A stretch of DNA of 12,445 nucleotides, from positions 1 to 12,445 of the forward strand of contig USPB01000038.1 of the NCBI GenBank assembly GCA_900556405.1, given 5' to 3'. Positions within the stretch are counted from its first letter, which is position 1, and every line of letters begins with the position of its first letter. This document shows, piece by piece, positions 6,623 through 12,445 of the stretch. Source of the stretch: an uncultured Actinomyces sp. (GTDB taxonomy: Bacteria; Actinomycetota; Actinomycetes; Actinomycetales; Actinomycetaceae). A model generated the notes under the pieces. The model saw only the letters and a program-made list of their open reading frames with translations. It did not search any database and was not told the DNA's origin. Position numbers and translations under genes: made by a program.

Positions 6623-8074
6623 GTGAGCACACAAGAAAAGACCGCCTCATCCCACGGCGGCTTCGCACAGTCACTTGATTCGTTCTTCCAGATTTCCAAG
6701 CGCGGTTCGACGATCAGTCACGAAATCCGCGGTGGATTTGTCACCTTCTTCGCGATGGCGTACATCCTGGTCGTCAACCCGGCGATCCTGGGCAACGCAG
6801 TTCCCAAGGACGGTTCCATTACGACCCAGGGCATCGCTGCTGGCACCGCGCTCGTCGCGGGCATCATGACGATCCTCATGGGTGTCGTCGCGAACTACCC
6901 CCTGGCGCTCGCCGCCGGCCTCGGCCTCAACGCGGTCGTCGCCTTCACCCTGGTCCTTGGTGCCGGCCTCAGCTACGGCGAGGCCATGGGTATCATCGCG
7001 TGGGAAGGTATCCTCATCTTCCTGCTGGTCCTCACGGGCTTCCGTGAGGCTGTTTTCCGCGCGGTTCCCGCGGCCCTCAAGACCGCCATCACCGTTGGCC
7101 TGGGTCTCTTCGTCGCCCTCATTGGCCTCGTGAACGCGGGTATCGTGCGCGCGGGCTCGACCCCCGTCCAGTTCGGTATCTCGGGTTCGCTTGACGGCTG
7201 GCCGGCCCTCGTCTTCGTGTTCGGCCTGTTCCTCATGCTCATCCTGTACGTGCGCGGCGTGAAGGGCGCGGTGCTGATCTCGATCATCGCCTCCACGGTC
7301 CTGGCGGTCATCGTCCAGGCGTTCACTCACCTCGAGCGTATTTCCGACACGAACCCCACCGGCTGGGGCCAGACTGTTCCGGAACTCAAGGGTTCCCCGA
7401 TCGCCGTTCCCGTCTTCGACACGCTCGGCAAGGTGGACTTCTTCGGTGGCTTCGGCAAGCTCGGTATTGTCTCCGTTATCCTCCTGGTCTTCTCCCTCAT
7501 GCTGGCTGACTTCTTCGACACGATGGGCACCATGGTGGCCGTCGGCGCCGAGGGCAACCTGCTGGACAAGGACGGCAACCCGCCCAGGACCCGCCAGATC
7601 CTGATCATCGACTCGCTGGCTGCCGTGGCCGGTGGCGTCGGTGGTGTCTCCTCGAACACCTCCTACGTCGAGTCCGCCTCGGGCGTCGCGGAGGGTGCTC
7701 GCACCGGCCTGGCTTCGGTGGTCACCGGCATCCTGTTCCTGCTGTCGACCTTCCTGGCGCCCCTCGTCGAGCTGGTCCCGACCGAGGCCGCCTCCACGGC
7801 CCTCGTCTTCGTCGGCTTCCTCATGATGACCCAGGTGACCGGCATTGATTGGAAGGCCCCCGAAGTTGCGATTCCCGCCTTCATGACGATTGCCTTCATG
7901 CCGTTTGGCTACTCCGTGTCCGTCGGTATCGGCGTGGGCTTCGTGACCTATGCGATCATCCAGCTCGTGAAGGGCCAGGCCCGCAAGGTCCACCCGCTCA
8001 TGTGGGTGGTTGCCGGCCTGTTCGTCATCTACTTCCTGATGGGCCCGATTCAGCGTCTCCTCGGCGTCGCCTGA
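6623..8074 (+). CDS. NCS2/AzgA-type purine (hypoxanthine/guanine/adenine) permease
   Basis: This 483-residue polytopic membrane protein of the NCS2 nucleobase:cation symporter family, AzgA/PbuG branch, imports purine bases for salvage. Visible hallmarks are RGGFVTFFAMAYILVVNP in the first membrane segment (36-53), GLGLNAVVAFT (99-109), DFFDTMGT (296-303) and SSNTSYVESASGVAEGARTG (residues 343-362), the last being part of the substrate-binding core. About a dozen hydrophobic segments follow one another. I took the GTG at 6623 (VSTQEKTA) because it gives the usual short cytoplasmic N-terminus, though its ribosome site is weak (GCAGG, 12 bases away). An in-frame ATG at 6575 adding 16 residues is the alternative. 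The gene stands alone between two hairpins. Which purine it carries cannot be told from sequence. Confidence 0.93.
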   Translation: MSTQEKTASSHGGFAQSLDSFFQISKRGSTISHEIRGGFVTFFAMAYILVVNPAILGNAVPKDGSITTQGIAAGTALVAGIMTILMGVVANYPLALAAGLGLNAVVAFTLVLGAGLSYGEAMGIIAWEGILIFLLVLTGFREAVFRAVPAALKTAITVGLGLFVALIGLVNAGIVRAGSTPVQFGISGSLDGWPALVFVFGLFLMLILYVRGVKGAVLISIIASTVLAVIVQAFTHLERISDTNPTGWGQTVPELKGSPIAVPVFDTLGKVDFFGGFGKLGIVSVILLVFSLMLADFFDTMGTMVAVGAEGNLLDKDGNPPRTRQILIIDSLAAVAGGVGGVSSNTSYVESASGVAEGARTGLASVVTGILFLLSTFLAPLVELVPTEAASTALVFVGFLMMTQVTGIDWKAPEVAIPAFMTIAFMPFGYSVSVGIGVGFVTYAIIQLVKGQARKVHPLMWVVAGLFVIYFLMGPIQRLLGVA

Positions 8075-8096
8075 TTCATCACCCTTCGCGTCCTTC

Positions 8097-8129
8097 CCGC
8101 CCCGCCGGAGCCTTCCTCCGGCGGGGCGG
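8097..8129 (+). terminator. 14-bp GC-rich hairpin terminator after the permease gene
   Basis: Arms 8097-8110 and 8116-8129 (ccgccccgccggag and its complement) pair perfectly around the loop CCTTC, 22 bp after the permease stop. The following TCGTATCC is only weakly T-rich. The structure is strong and well placed. Confidence 0.75.
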
Positions 8130-8226
8130 TCGTATCCTGGGAAGATGCGCCGAGGAAGGATGAGCGCCGCCGGGCGCCCCGACCTCGTTCGGTGCGGGCA
8201 ATAGCAGTGAGAGAGGGAGGATTGGC

Positions 8227-9516
8227 GTGTCAGCAACATTCGCGTCCATGCGCTACGTGAACTATCGGTATTGGTTCGTCGCCTCCCTGATTGCCTCGAC
8301 CGGCGCGTGGCTTCAGCGCGTCGCCCAGGATTGGTACGTGCTGACGGTCCTGACCGATCACGACTCGGGGCAGGTCGGTATCGTGACCGCGCTCCAGTTT
8401 CTCCCGATCATCCTGTTTTCTGCGTCGGCCGGTGTGCTCGCGGATCGTGTTCCGGGGCGTCGTCTCCTGCAGTGCACGCAGACGGGGGTCGGCCTCGTCT
8501 CTCTGGTGATGGGCCTCGTCGTCCTGACGGGCACTGGCGAGCTGTGGCACCAGTACATCCTCGCCTTCATATCCGGGACGATCTCCGCGATCGATACGCC
8601 GGCGCGCCAGGCCTTCGTCGGCGAGCTCGTGCCTCAGGACAAGATGGCGAACGCTGTCGCCTTGAATGCGACCGCCTTCCATACTGCGCGCCTCATTGGT
8701 CCGGCCTCGGCGGGTTTCTTCATCGACTGGTGGGGGGTGGGCCCCGTCTTCCTCATCGACGCCGGAATGTTTGCCGCCCCCGTCATCGCGCTGGCCCTCA
8801 TGCGCGGCGATCGCCTGTATCCGCGCACGCTCGTGCCGCGTGCTCGCGGCCAGCTGCGTGAGTCCGTGATGTACGTGCACAGTCGCACCGATATCCGCAT
8901 TATTCTCGCGCTGATCTTCGTTGTGAGCGCCCTGGGCATGAACTTCCAGATGACGAGCGCTCTCATGGCCACCACGGTGTTCGGCAAGGCGGCGGGCTCC
9001 TTCGGCATTCTCTCGACCTTCATGGCCTTCGGCTCGATTCTCGGATCCACGGGAGCTGCGCGCCGCGCTCCTCGCCTGCGCACGATTCTCATGGGTGCCG
9101 CCTTCTACGGGACCGCCGAGATTCTGCTGGGCCTGTCGCCCTCCTACTGGTGGTTTGCCCTCCTGTCGATTCCTACGGGCTTTGGCATGCTGACGATGAA
9201 TACGAGTGCGAACGCCCTCGTGCAGACGCGCACCGATTCCGATAAGCGCGGTCGCGTCATGGCCCTGTATTCGCTCGTTTTCCTGGGTGCGACGCCGATC
9301 GGCTCGCCGCTCGTCGGCTGGGTGGGGACGATGTTTGGGGCGCGCTGGTCGATCCTGGTCGGCGGCATCGCATCGCTGGGCATCGCGCTCATCTGCGGTG
9401 TATGGGCGATGATCCACTGGAAGGGACGCGTCGTTCGTCGCCAGTCCTTCCCGTGGGTGGGCATCGAGGCAGATTCCTCGGTGGACGCGCCAAGCCGTTC
9501 GATCGACGCCCTCTGA
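8227..9516 (+). CDS. MFS exporter of the MFS_3 / EntS-like type
   Basis: This 429-residue Major Facilitator transporter has about 12 hydrophobic segments. It starts at a GTG with a strong ribosome site (GAGGGAGG, six bases upstream). Diagnostic features are YRYWFVASLIASTGAWLQRVAQDW in helix 1, the motif-A loop GVLADRVPGRRLL after helix 2, AIDTPARQAFVGELV and a second-half loop DKRGRVMALYSLVF. These match PF05977 (MFS_3), which contains the enterobactin exporter EntS and many actinobacterial drug or metabolite exporters. The last 30 residues are a soluble tail. No dedicated regulator or biosynthetic partner adjoins it, so the substrate is unknown. It converges with serC, leaving 18 bp between the stop codons and no evident terminator. 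Confidence 0.9.
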   Translation: MSATFASMRYVNYRYWFVASLIASTGAWLQRVAQDWYVLTVLTDHDSGQVGIVTALQFLPIILFSASAGVLADRVPGRRLLQCTQTGVGLVSLVMGLVVLTGTGELWHQYILAFISGTISAIDTPARQAFVGELVPQDKMANAVALNATAFHTARLIGPASAGFFIDWWGVGPVFLIDAGMFAAPVIALALMRGDRLYPRTLVPRARGQLRESVMYVHSRTDIRIILALIFVVSALGMNFQMTSALMATTVFGKAAGSFGILSTFMAFGSILGSTGAARRAPRLRTILMGAAFYGTAEILLGLSPSYWWFALLSIPTGFGMLTMNTSANALVQTRTDSDKRGRVMALYSLVFLGATPIGSPLVGWVGTMFGARWSILVGGIASLGIALICGVWAMIHWKGRVVRRQSFPWVGIEADSSVDAPSRSIDAL

Positions 9517-9534
9517 CGGGCGCCACCGGGGAGT

Positions 9535-10653
9535 TTAGAGCACGCGCTCCAGACAGTAGTCGATGCAGGCGAGGAGCGCCTCCACGTCGTCGATGTCGAC
9601 GCTGGGCCACGTGCCGATGCGCAGCTGGTTGACGCCGACGCCGCGGTAGGCGCCGATGTCGACGATCCCTCGCGCGCGCAGGTGTGCGGCCAGCTCGACC
9701 GTGCTCACGGCCTCGTCGATCTCGATCGTGGCGGTCACGGGGGAGCGCCACGCCGGGTTCTCCACGAAGGGACGCGCGGCCAGGTTCGCCTGGGCCCACT
9801 CGTAGATAAGGGACGAGGCCTGGGCGCAGTGGGCGCTCACCGCGTCCATCCCGCCGCACTCGAGGAGCCAGCGGACCTGGCGCTCCGCCATGATGATGGT
9901 CGCGAGCGCGGGCGTGTTGAGCGTCTGGTCCTTGCGTGAGTTCTGAACAGCCGCGGTCAGCGACAGGAACTGGGGGACCCAGCGTCCGTCGGATCCCTCC
10001 TCGATGCGACGCGCGCGCTCGATGGCGGCGGGGGAGAGGAAGGCGACCCACAGGCCGCCGTCGGAGCCGAGAGCCTTCTGGAGAGAGAAGTAGTAGGCGT
10101 CCACCTGCGTGAGGTCGATGGGGACGGCGCCGGCGATCGACGTGCCGTCTACGAGGGTGAGTGCACCCGGTGCCTCGACGCGGTAGACGGGGGAGGTGAC
10201 GCCGGTGGAGGTCTCGTTGTGCGGGTAGGCGTAGGCGTCGATGCCATCGCGCGGGGTCACGGTGACGAGTGAGCCGTAGGGGGCCTCGTCAATGAGGGGA
10301 TTGCTCAGGTGTGGCGCGCGGGTGGCTTCGGTGGCGAATTTCGCGCCGAACGCGCCCCAGGAACCGAACGCCGCGCGCGAGGAGATGAGGCAGGCGCAAG
10401 CCATGTCCCAGAACGCCGAGGCGCCCCCGTTGCCCAGGACCACCTCGTAGTCGTCGGGAACCGCCAGGAGGGTGCGCAGGCCGTCCTTCAGCGAGGCGAC
10501 CACGTCGCGCACGGGCATAGCGCGGTGGGAGGTACCCATGAGGAGCGGTGAGGAGAGCGCTTCAATTTGTGCGGCGCGCACCTTGGAAGGGCCGCAGCCG
10601 AAGCGTCCGTCTGAGGGGAGGAGAGCCTGGGGGATGTCGGGAAAAGCCACCAT
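9535..10653 (-). CDS. serC: Phosphoserine aminotransferase
   Basis: SerC is a PLP-dependent enzyme that converts 3-phosphohydroxypyruvate and glutamate to phosphoserine and 2-oxoglutarate, the second step of serine synthesis. It can also act in pyridoxal-phosphate synthesis. The 372-residue product starts at the ATG at 10653 and opens MVAFPDIPQALLPSDGRFGC. Seen features are FGCGPSKVR (18-26), GTSHR (40-44, phosphate/substrate loop), GNGGASAFWD (74-83, PLP phosphate), LVDGTSIAG with Asp169 for the pyridine nitrogen, and YYFSLQKALGSDGG with Lys193 as the Schiff-base lysine. The C-terminal small domain ends RIGTWPSVDIDDVEAL. Length and motifs match the actinobacterial SerC subgroup. The ribosome site is weak (GAGGGGA, about 13 bases upstream). 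It is transcribed divergently from the dtxR-like gene. Confidence 0.96.
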   Translation of the reverse strand: MVAFPDIPQALLPSDGRFGCGPSKVRAAQIEALSSPLLMGTSHRAMPVRDVVASLKDGLRTLLAVPDDYEVVLGNGGASAFWDMACACLISSRAAFGSWGAFGAKFATEATRAPHLSNPLIDEAPYGSLVTVTPRDGIDAYAYPHNETSTGVTSPVYRVEAPGALTLVDGTSIAGAVPIDLTQVDAYYFSLQKALGSDGGLWVAFLSPAAIERARRIEEGSDGRWVPQFLSLTAAVQNSRKDQTLNTPALATIIMAERQVRWLLECGGMDAVSAHCAQASSLIYEWAQANLAARPFVENPAWRSPVTATIEIDEAVSTVELAAHLRARGIVDIGAYRGVGVNQLRIGTWPSVDIDDVEALLACIDYCLERVL

Positions 10654-10826
10654 GACGACAGCCTAGTCCCCTCATACCGTGTATTTCCATCACGTTCATT
10701 AATCGAATTATCGTGAGCGTGCACACGTCGACACGCCTGTTTTTCCGCATCAACGCGTCGTTCCACGTGCGCAAAGGAAGGTGACCCTATTCTGTGTTTA
10801 TTACATGCCTGATGAAGGAGGGCACC
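10654..10826. promoter_or_regulatory. Divergent serC / dtxR-like promoter region
   Basis: This 173-bp gap must hold both promoters. It includes the most A/T-rich patch of the area (about 10680-10712). On the minus strand GATAAT (complement of 10707-10712) is a five-of-six -10 for serC, without a clear -35. On the plus strand TATTCT near 10787 is a weak -10 candidate for the regulator. I saw no DtxR/IdeR box (TTAGG...CCTAA type). Confidence 0.3.
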
Positions 10827-11504
10827 ATGGCAGACCTGATCGACACCACCGAGATGTACCTCAAGACCATCCTCGAACTTGAGGAGGACGGGGTCACCCC
10901 CCTGCGTGCGCGCATTGTCGACCGCCTGGGGCACTCCGGTCCGACGGTCTCGCAGACGGTCGCGCGCATGGAGCGTGACGGGCTGCTGCATGTGATGGGG
11001 GATCGCCGCCTCGAACTGACCGAGGCTGGTCGCGCGCATGCGACCGAGGTGCTGCGCAAGCATCGCCTGGCCGAGCGCCTCCTCCTCGACGTGATCGGCA
11101 TGGAGTGGGCGCAGGTTCACGACGAGGCGTGCCGCTGGGAGCATGTGATGAGCGATGCCGTCGAGGCGCGCTTGCAGGAGCTGCTGAGTAACACGTGCGT
11201 GGATCCCTACGGCAATCCCATGCCCGGCTGTGAGCAGCTGGAGGGCGCTTATTCTGCTGAGCTCGCGGTGCGTTCGCTCGAAGCTGGCGTCCTCACGCTG
11301 GCGCGTATTGGCGAGCCGATCCAGGCGGACGCGGAGCTGCTGGCGTCCTTTGACGAGCTGGGCCTGCGTCCTGGCGCTCGCGTGGAGCTGTCGGCGCACG
11401 GCGACGTCGTGCGCGTCGTGGCCCTCGACGAGGCCGGGAACGTGCGCGGGTACCTGACGATGCCGATGGCGTTGGCGGCTCATCTCTTCGTGCGGGGTGA
11501 GTGA
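10827..11504 (+). CDS. DtxR/IdeR-family metal-dependent transcriptional repressor
   Basis: This 225-residue regulator binds operator DNA when loaded with Fe2+ or Mn2+ and controls metal uptake and storage genes. I chose the ATG at 10827 because AAGGAGG stands five bases before it and the product then starts MADLIDTTEMYLKTI, colinear with DtxR. An upstream in-frame start at 10794 would add 11 residues. The winged helix occupies 1-70, with recognition region SGPTVSQTVARMERDGLL (37-54). DtxR primary metal ligands are all present at the same numbers (Met10, Cys102, Glu105, His106), as are ancillary ligands His79, Glu83 and His98. The C-terminal SH3/FeoA-like domain is about 145-225; by eye the DtxR Glu170 and Gln173 positions align with Asp and Leu. 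Iron versus manganese preference is undecided. No metal transporter lies nearby. Confidence 0.95.
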   Translation: MADLIDTTEMYLKTILELEEDGVTPLRARIVDRLGHSGPTVSQTVARMERDGLLHVMGDRRLELTEAGRAHATEVLRKHRLAERLLLDVIGMEWAQVHDEACRWEHVMSDAVEARLQELLSNTCVDPYGNPMPGCEQLEGAYSAELAVRSLEAGVLTLARIGEPIQADAELLASFDELGLRPGARVELSAHGDVVRVVALDEAGNVRGYLTMPMALAAHLFVRGE

Positions 11505-11522
11505 GCGCTCTTCGTTGACGAG

Positions 11523-11550
11523 GCCGGGGCCTGCGGGGGTCTCGGCTTTT
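11523..11550 (+). terminator. Rho-independent terminator after the dtxR-like gene
   Basis: GCCGGGGCC (11523-11531) pairs with GGTCTCGGC (11538-11546), with two G-U pairs and a six-base loop, directly followed by TTTT (11547-11550). It lies 19 bp after the stop codon. Confidence 0.75.
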
Positions 11551-11619
11551 GTCATATCCGGGAACTGTCTCGAATAGTGGACTACCCGTAGAGGCGTTTT
11601 CCTGAGCAAACGCGGGGTA

Positions 11620-11673
11620 AATGTCACGGAATGGTAACGATGAACCCTGGTGATGTTATCGGAACGTGACATT
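11620..11673. promoter_or_regulatory. Inverted repeat with MtrA-like half-sites overlapping the -35
   Basis: AATGTCACG (11620-11628) is exactly repeated in inverse as CGTGACATT (11665-11673). Within each arm, read inward, a second half-site lies 11 bp further on: GTCACG-GAATG-GTAACG at 11623-11639, and GTCACG-TTCCG-ATAACA on the opposite strand. Paired GTMAC-type motifs with an 11-bp period resemble sites of the actinobacterial response regulator MtrA, which is known to control cell-wall hydrolase genes. The right arm covers the -35 element, consistent with a regulator touching this promoter. The regulator's identity is inferred. Confidence 0.5.
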
Positions 11674-11695
11674 GGCCGGGTGGTCAGGGTATAGT
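11666..11695 (+). promoter_or_regulatory. Predicted sigma70-type promoter of the NlpC/P60 gene
   Basis: GTGACA (11666-11671) and TATAGT (11690-11695) each match the consensus in five of six bases, with an 18-bp spacer. Transcription would start near 11702, just upstream of the riboswitch. Confidence 0.65.
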
Positions 11696-11721
11696 GAATA
11701 CCGGTCATCAGACCACCCGCC

Positions 11722-11868
11722 TATCCGGCACCCGAAGTGAGACGACGGATAGAGCGGAAATTTCGTCTCACGCGGGGAACCCGACCGCGGCTCCTCGGAG
11801 CCTTGGGGTGAAGCTCGCCAGCCGAGCCGGACCTCCCGTCCGAACCCGACAGCTAACCTCGCAGGGAA
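11722..11868 (+). promoter_or_regulatory. c-di-AMP riboswitch (ydaO/yuaA class, RF00379)
   Basis: The leader contains the hallmark conserved blocks of the cyclic di-AMP riboswitch in the right order: a GTGAGACGA/TCGTCTCAC stem (11737-11745 with 11763-11771), GGGGAACCC (11774-11782), a GGCTC-CTCG-GAGCC hairpin (11789-11802), GGGGTGAAG (11805-11813), and CGAACCCGACAGCTAACCTC (from 11841) continuing GCAGG to 11865. The outer boundaries are estimated, as I could not fix the P1 stem. In actinobacteria this class is well known upstream of cell-wall hydrolase genes (rpf, NlpC/P60), where c-di-AMP usually lowers expression. The ribosome site of the hydrolase (AGGGAGA, 11871-11877) follows at once. 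Confidence 0.9.
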
Positions 11869-11883
11869 ACAGGGAGAACATGA

Positions 11884-12445
11884 GTGAAGACTTCTAAGCC
11901 TGCTCCGCGTCACCGCCTGGCACGTCGCCCGCTGACCGACACCATGGTCGAGGGCCTCAACGCCTCCGCCGCAGCTCGTCCGATCGCCTTCGCATCGGCA
12001 GCCGGTGTTGCGCTGACCGCGATCGCCGCCGGCGTTGCGAACGCCGCCCCGGCGACCCCTCAGTCTGAGCCGCAGAGCGCGGACCTGAACACCACGACCG
12101 TCGCCGTTGATGATGTGACCACGGTTGAGGTTCCGGACATCGCGTGGACCGCCGAAGAGGACGCGACCGCGTCCGCTACCGCCGAGGCTCCCGCACCGGC
12201 ACCGGCTGCCGCCACCCCGGCCGCCGAACATTCCGATTCCGCTGCTTCCCGCTCGGAGTCGCGTGCCGACGCCACCTCGAGCGATACCTCCGCTCGCCAG
12301 GCCGCCGTGAACGCCGCGGGTTCGGACATCGTGTCCGTCGCCCTGGGCCTGACCGGCATCCCCTACGTCTACGGTGGCGAGTCCCTCGCGGGCCTCGACT
12401 GCTCCGGCCTGGTCAAGTACGCGTACGCGGCTGCCGGCATCAACC
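11884..12445 (+). CDS. Secreted NlpC/P60 peptidoglycan endopeptidase (3' end beyond window)
   Basis: The visible 187 codons start at GTG 11884 (VKTSKPAPRHRLARRP) and run off the right edge. NlpC/P60 enzymes cleave the D-Glu to diamino-acid bond, or similar bonds, in the peptidoglycan stem peptide and act in cell separation and wall turnover. An extended basic N-terminus leads to a hydrophobic segment (about 33-54) with probable cleavage near ANAAP. A disordered Ala/Thr/Pro/Glu region (about 55-140) follows. The catalytic domain then begins with LGLTGIPYVYGG and LDCSGLVKYAY, where Cys173 is the nucleophile; the catalytic His lies beyond the edge. An ATG at 11880 overlaps the GTG but reaches a stop after five codons and sits too close to the ribosome site. 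Expression is controlled by the adjoining promoter, inverted repeat and c-di-AMP riboswitch. Confidence 0.93.
   Translation, partial: MKTSKPAPRHRLARRPLTDTMVEGLNASAAARPIAFASAAGVALTAIAAGVANAAPATPQSEPQSADLNTTTVAVDDVTTVEVPDIAWTAEEDATASATAEAPAPAPAAATPAAEHSDSAASRSESRADATSSDTSARQAAVNAAGSDIVSVALGLTGIPYVYGGESLAGLDCSGLVKYAYAAAGIN

Noticed and set aside
6671..8239. Long minus-strand open frame of about 520 codons opposite the permease gene
   Set aside because: Its product is a His/Asp/Glu/Gly-rich string with no fold-like pattern, typical of the reverse strand of GC-rich membrane-protein genes. The plus strand encodes a clear NCS2 permease.
8230..9417. Long minus-strand open frame of about 395 codons opposite the MFS gene
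   Set aside because: Low-complexity Arg/His/Glu composition and exact overlap with a well-supported transporter; a codon-bias shadow.
10654..10826. DtxR/IdeR box for autoregulation
   Set aside because: No sequence close to the TTAGGTTAGSCTAACCTAA palindrome was found on reading this gap.
10488..11708. Minus-strand frame of about 406 codons spanning the serC start, the intergenic region and dtxR
   Set aside because: It crosses two confident genes and a divergent promoter region, and its protein has no recognisable domain.

Overview
The window is GC-rich, densely coded bacterial DNA. Its gene content fits an actinobacterium: an actinobacterial-type SerC, a DUF3027 protein beside a cold-shock protein, a DtxR/IdeR regulator whose metal-ligand numbering matches DtxR, and a c-di-AMP riboswitch before an NlpC/P60 hydrolase. 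The flavour is that of Actinomycetaceae (Actinomyces/Schaalia), which is an inference from gene content and codon use. No mobile element, CRISPR array, tRNA or rRNA was seen.

Region 1 (1-5119, minus strand) is an envelope-stress locus. In transcription order it holds a 699-residue TPM-domain membrane protein, a shorter 614-residue tandem paralogue, a 370-bp leader with its own promoter, and the N-terminal 230 codons of a PspA/IM30 protein that runs off the left edge. Both TPM proteins have a signal peptide, an extracellular TPM domain with a shared cysteine pair, one membrane helix, and a long cytoplasmic alpha-helical part ending in three related helical repeats. The larger one adds a Gly/Ser/Trp-rich tail with eight consecutive histidines. 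The pspA leader holds a near copy of the larger TPM gene's promoter and ribosome site, followed by a GTG and a few codons resembling the TPM gene starts. PspA therefore appears to have come under the same control through an ancestral duplication that left a remnant of a third copy. This locus is the most promising candidate for an undescribed system.

Region 2 (about 5250-6561, plus strand) is a two-gene operon: a cold-shock-domain protein overlapping a DUF3027 zinc-ribbon-like protein by 8 bp. It is closed by a perfect 17-bp hairpin.

Region 3 (6593-9516, plus strand) holds an NCS2/AzgA-type purine permease with its own terminator and an MFS exporter of the MFS_3/EntS type. The exporter converges on serC (9535-10653, minus), which makes phosphoserine for serine biosynthesis.

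Region 4 (10654-12445, plus strand) starts with a DtxR/IdeR-type metal repressor divergent from serC and followed by a terminator. A heavily controlled cell-wall hydrolase gene follows. It has an inverted repeat with MtrA-like half-sites overlapping a good sigma70-type promoter, then a c-di-AMP (ydaO) riboswitch, then a GTG-started NlpC/P60 protein cut by the right edge just after its catalytic cysteine. PspA/TPM, c-di-AMP and NlpC/P60 all concern envelope integrity, so the two ends of the window share a theme, though nothing shows that they are co-regulated.
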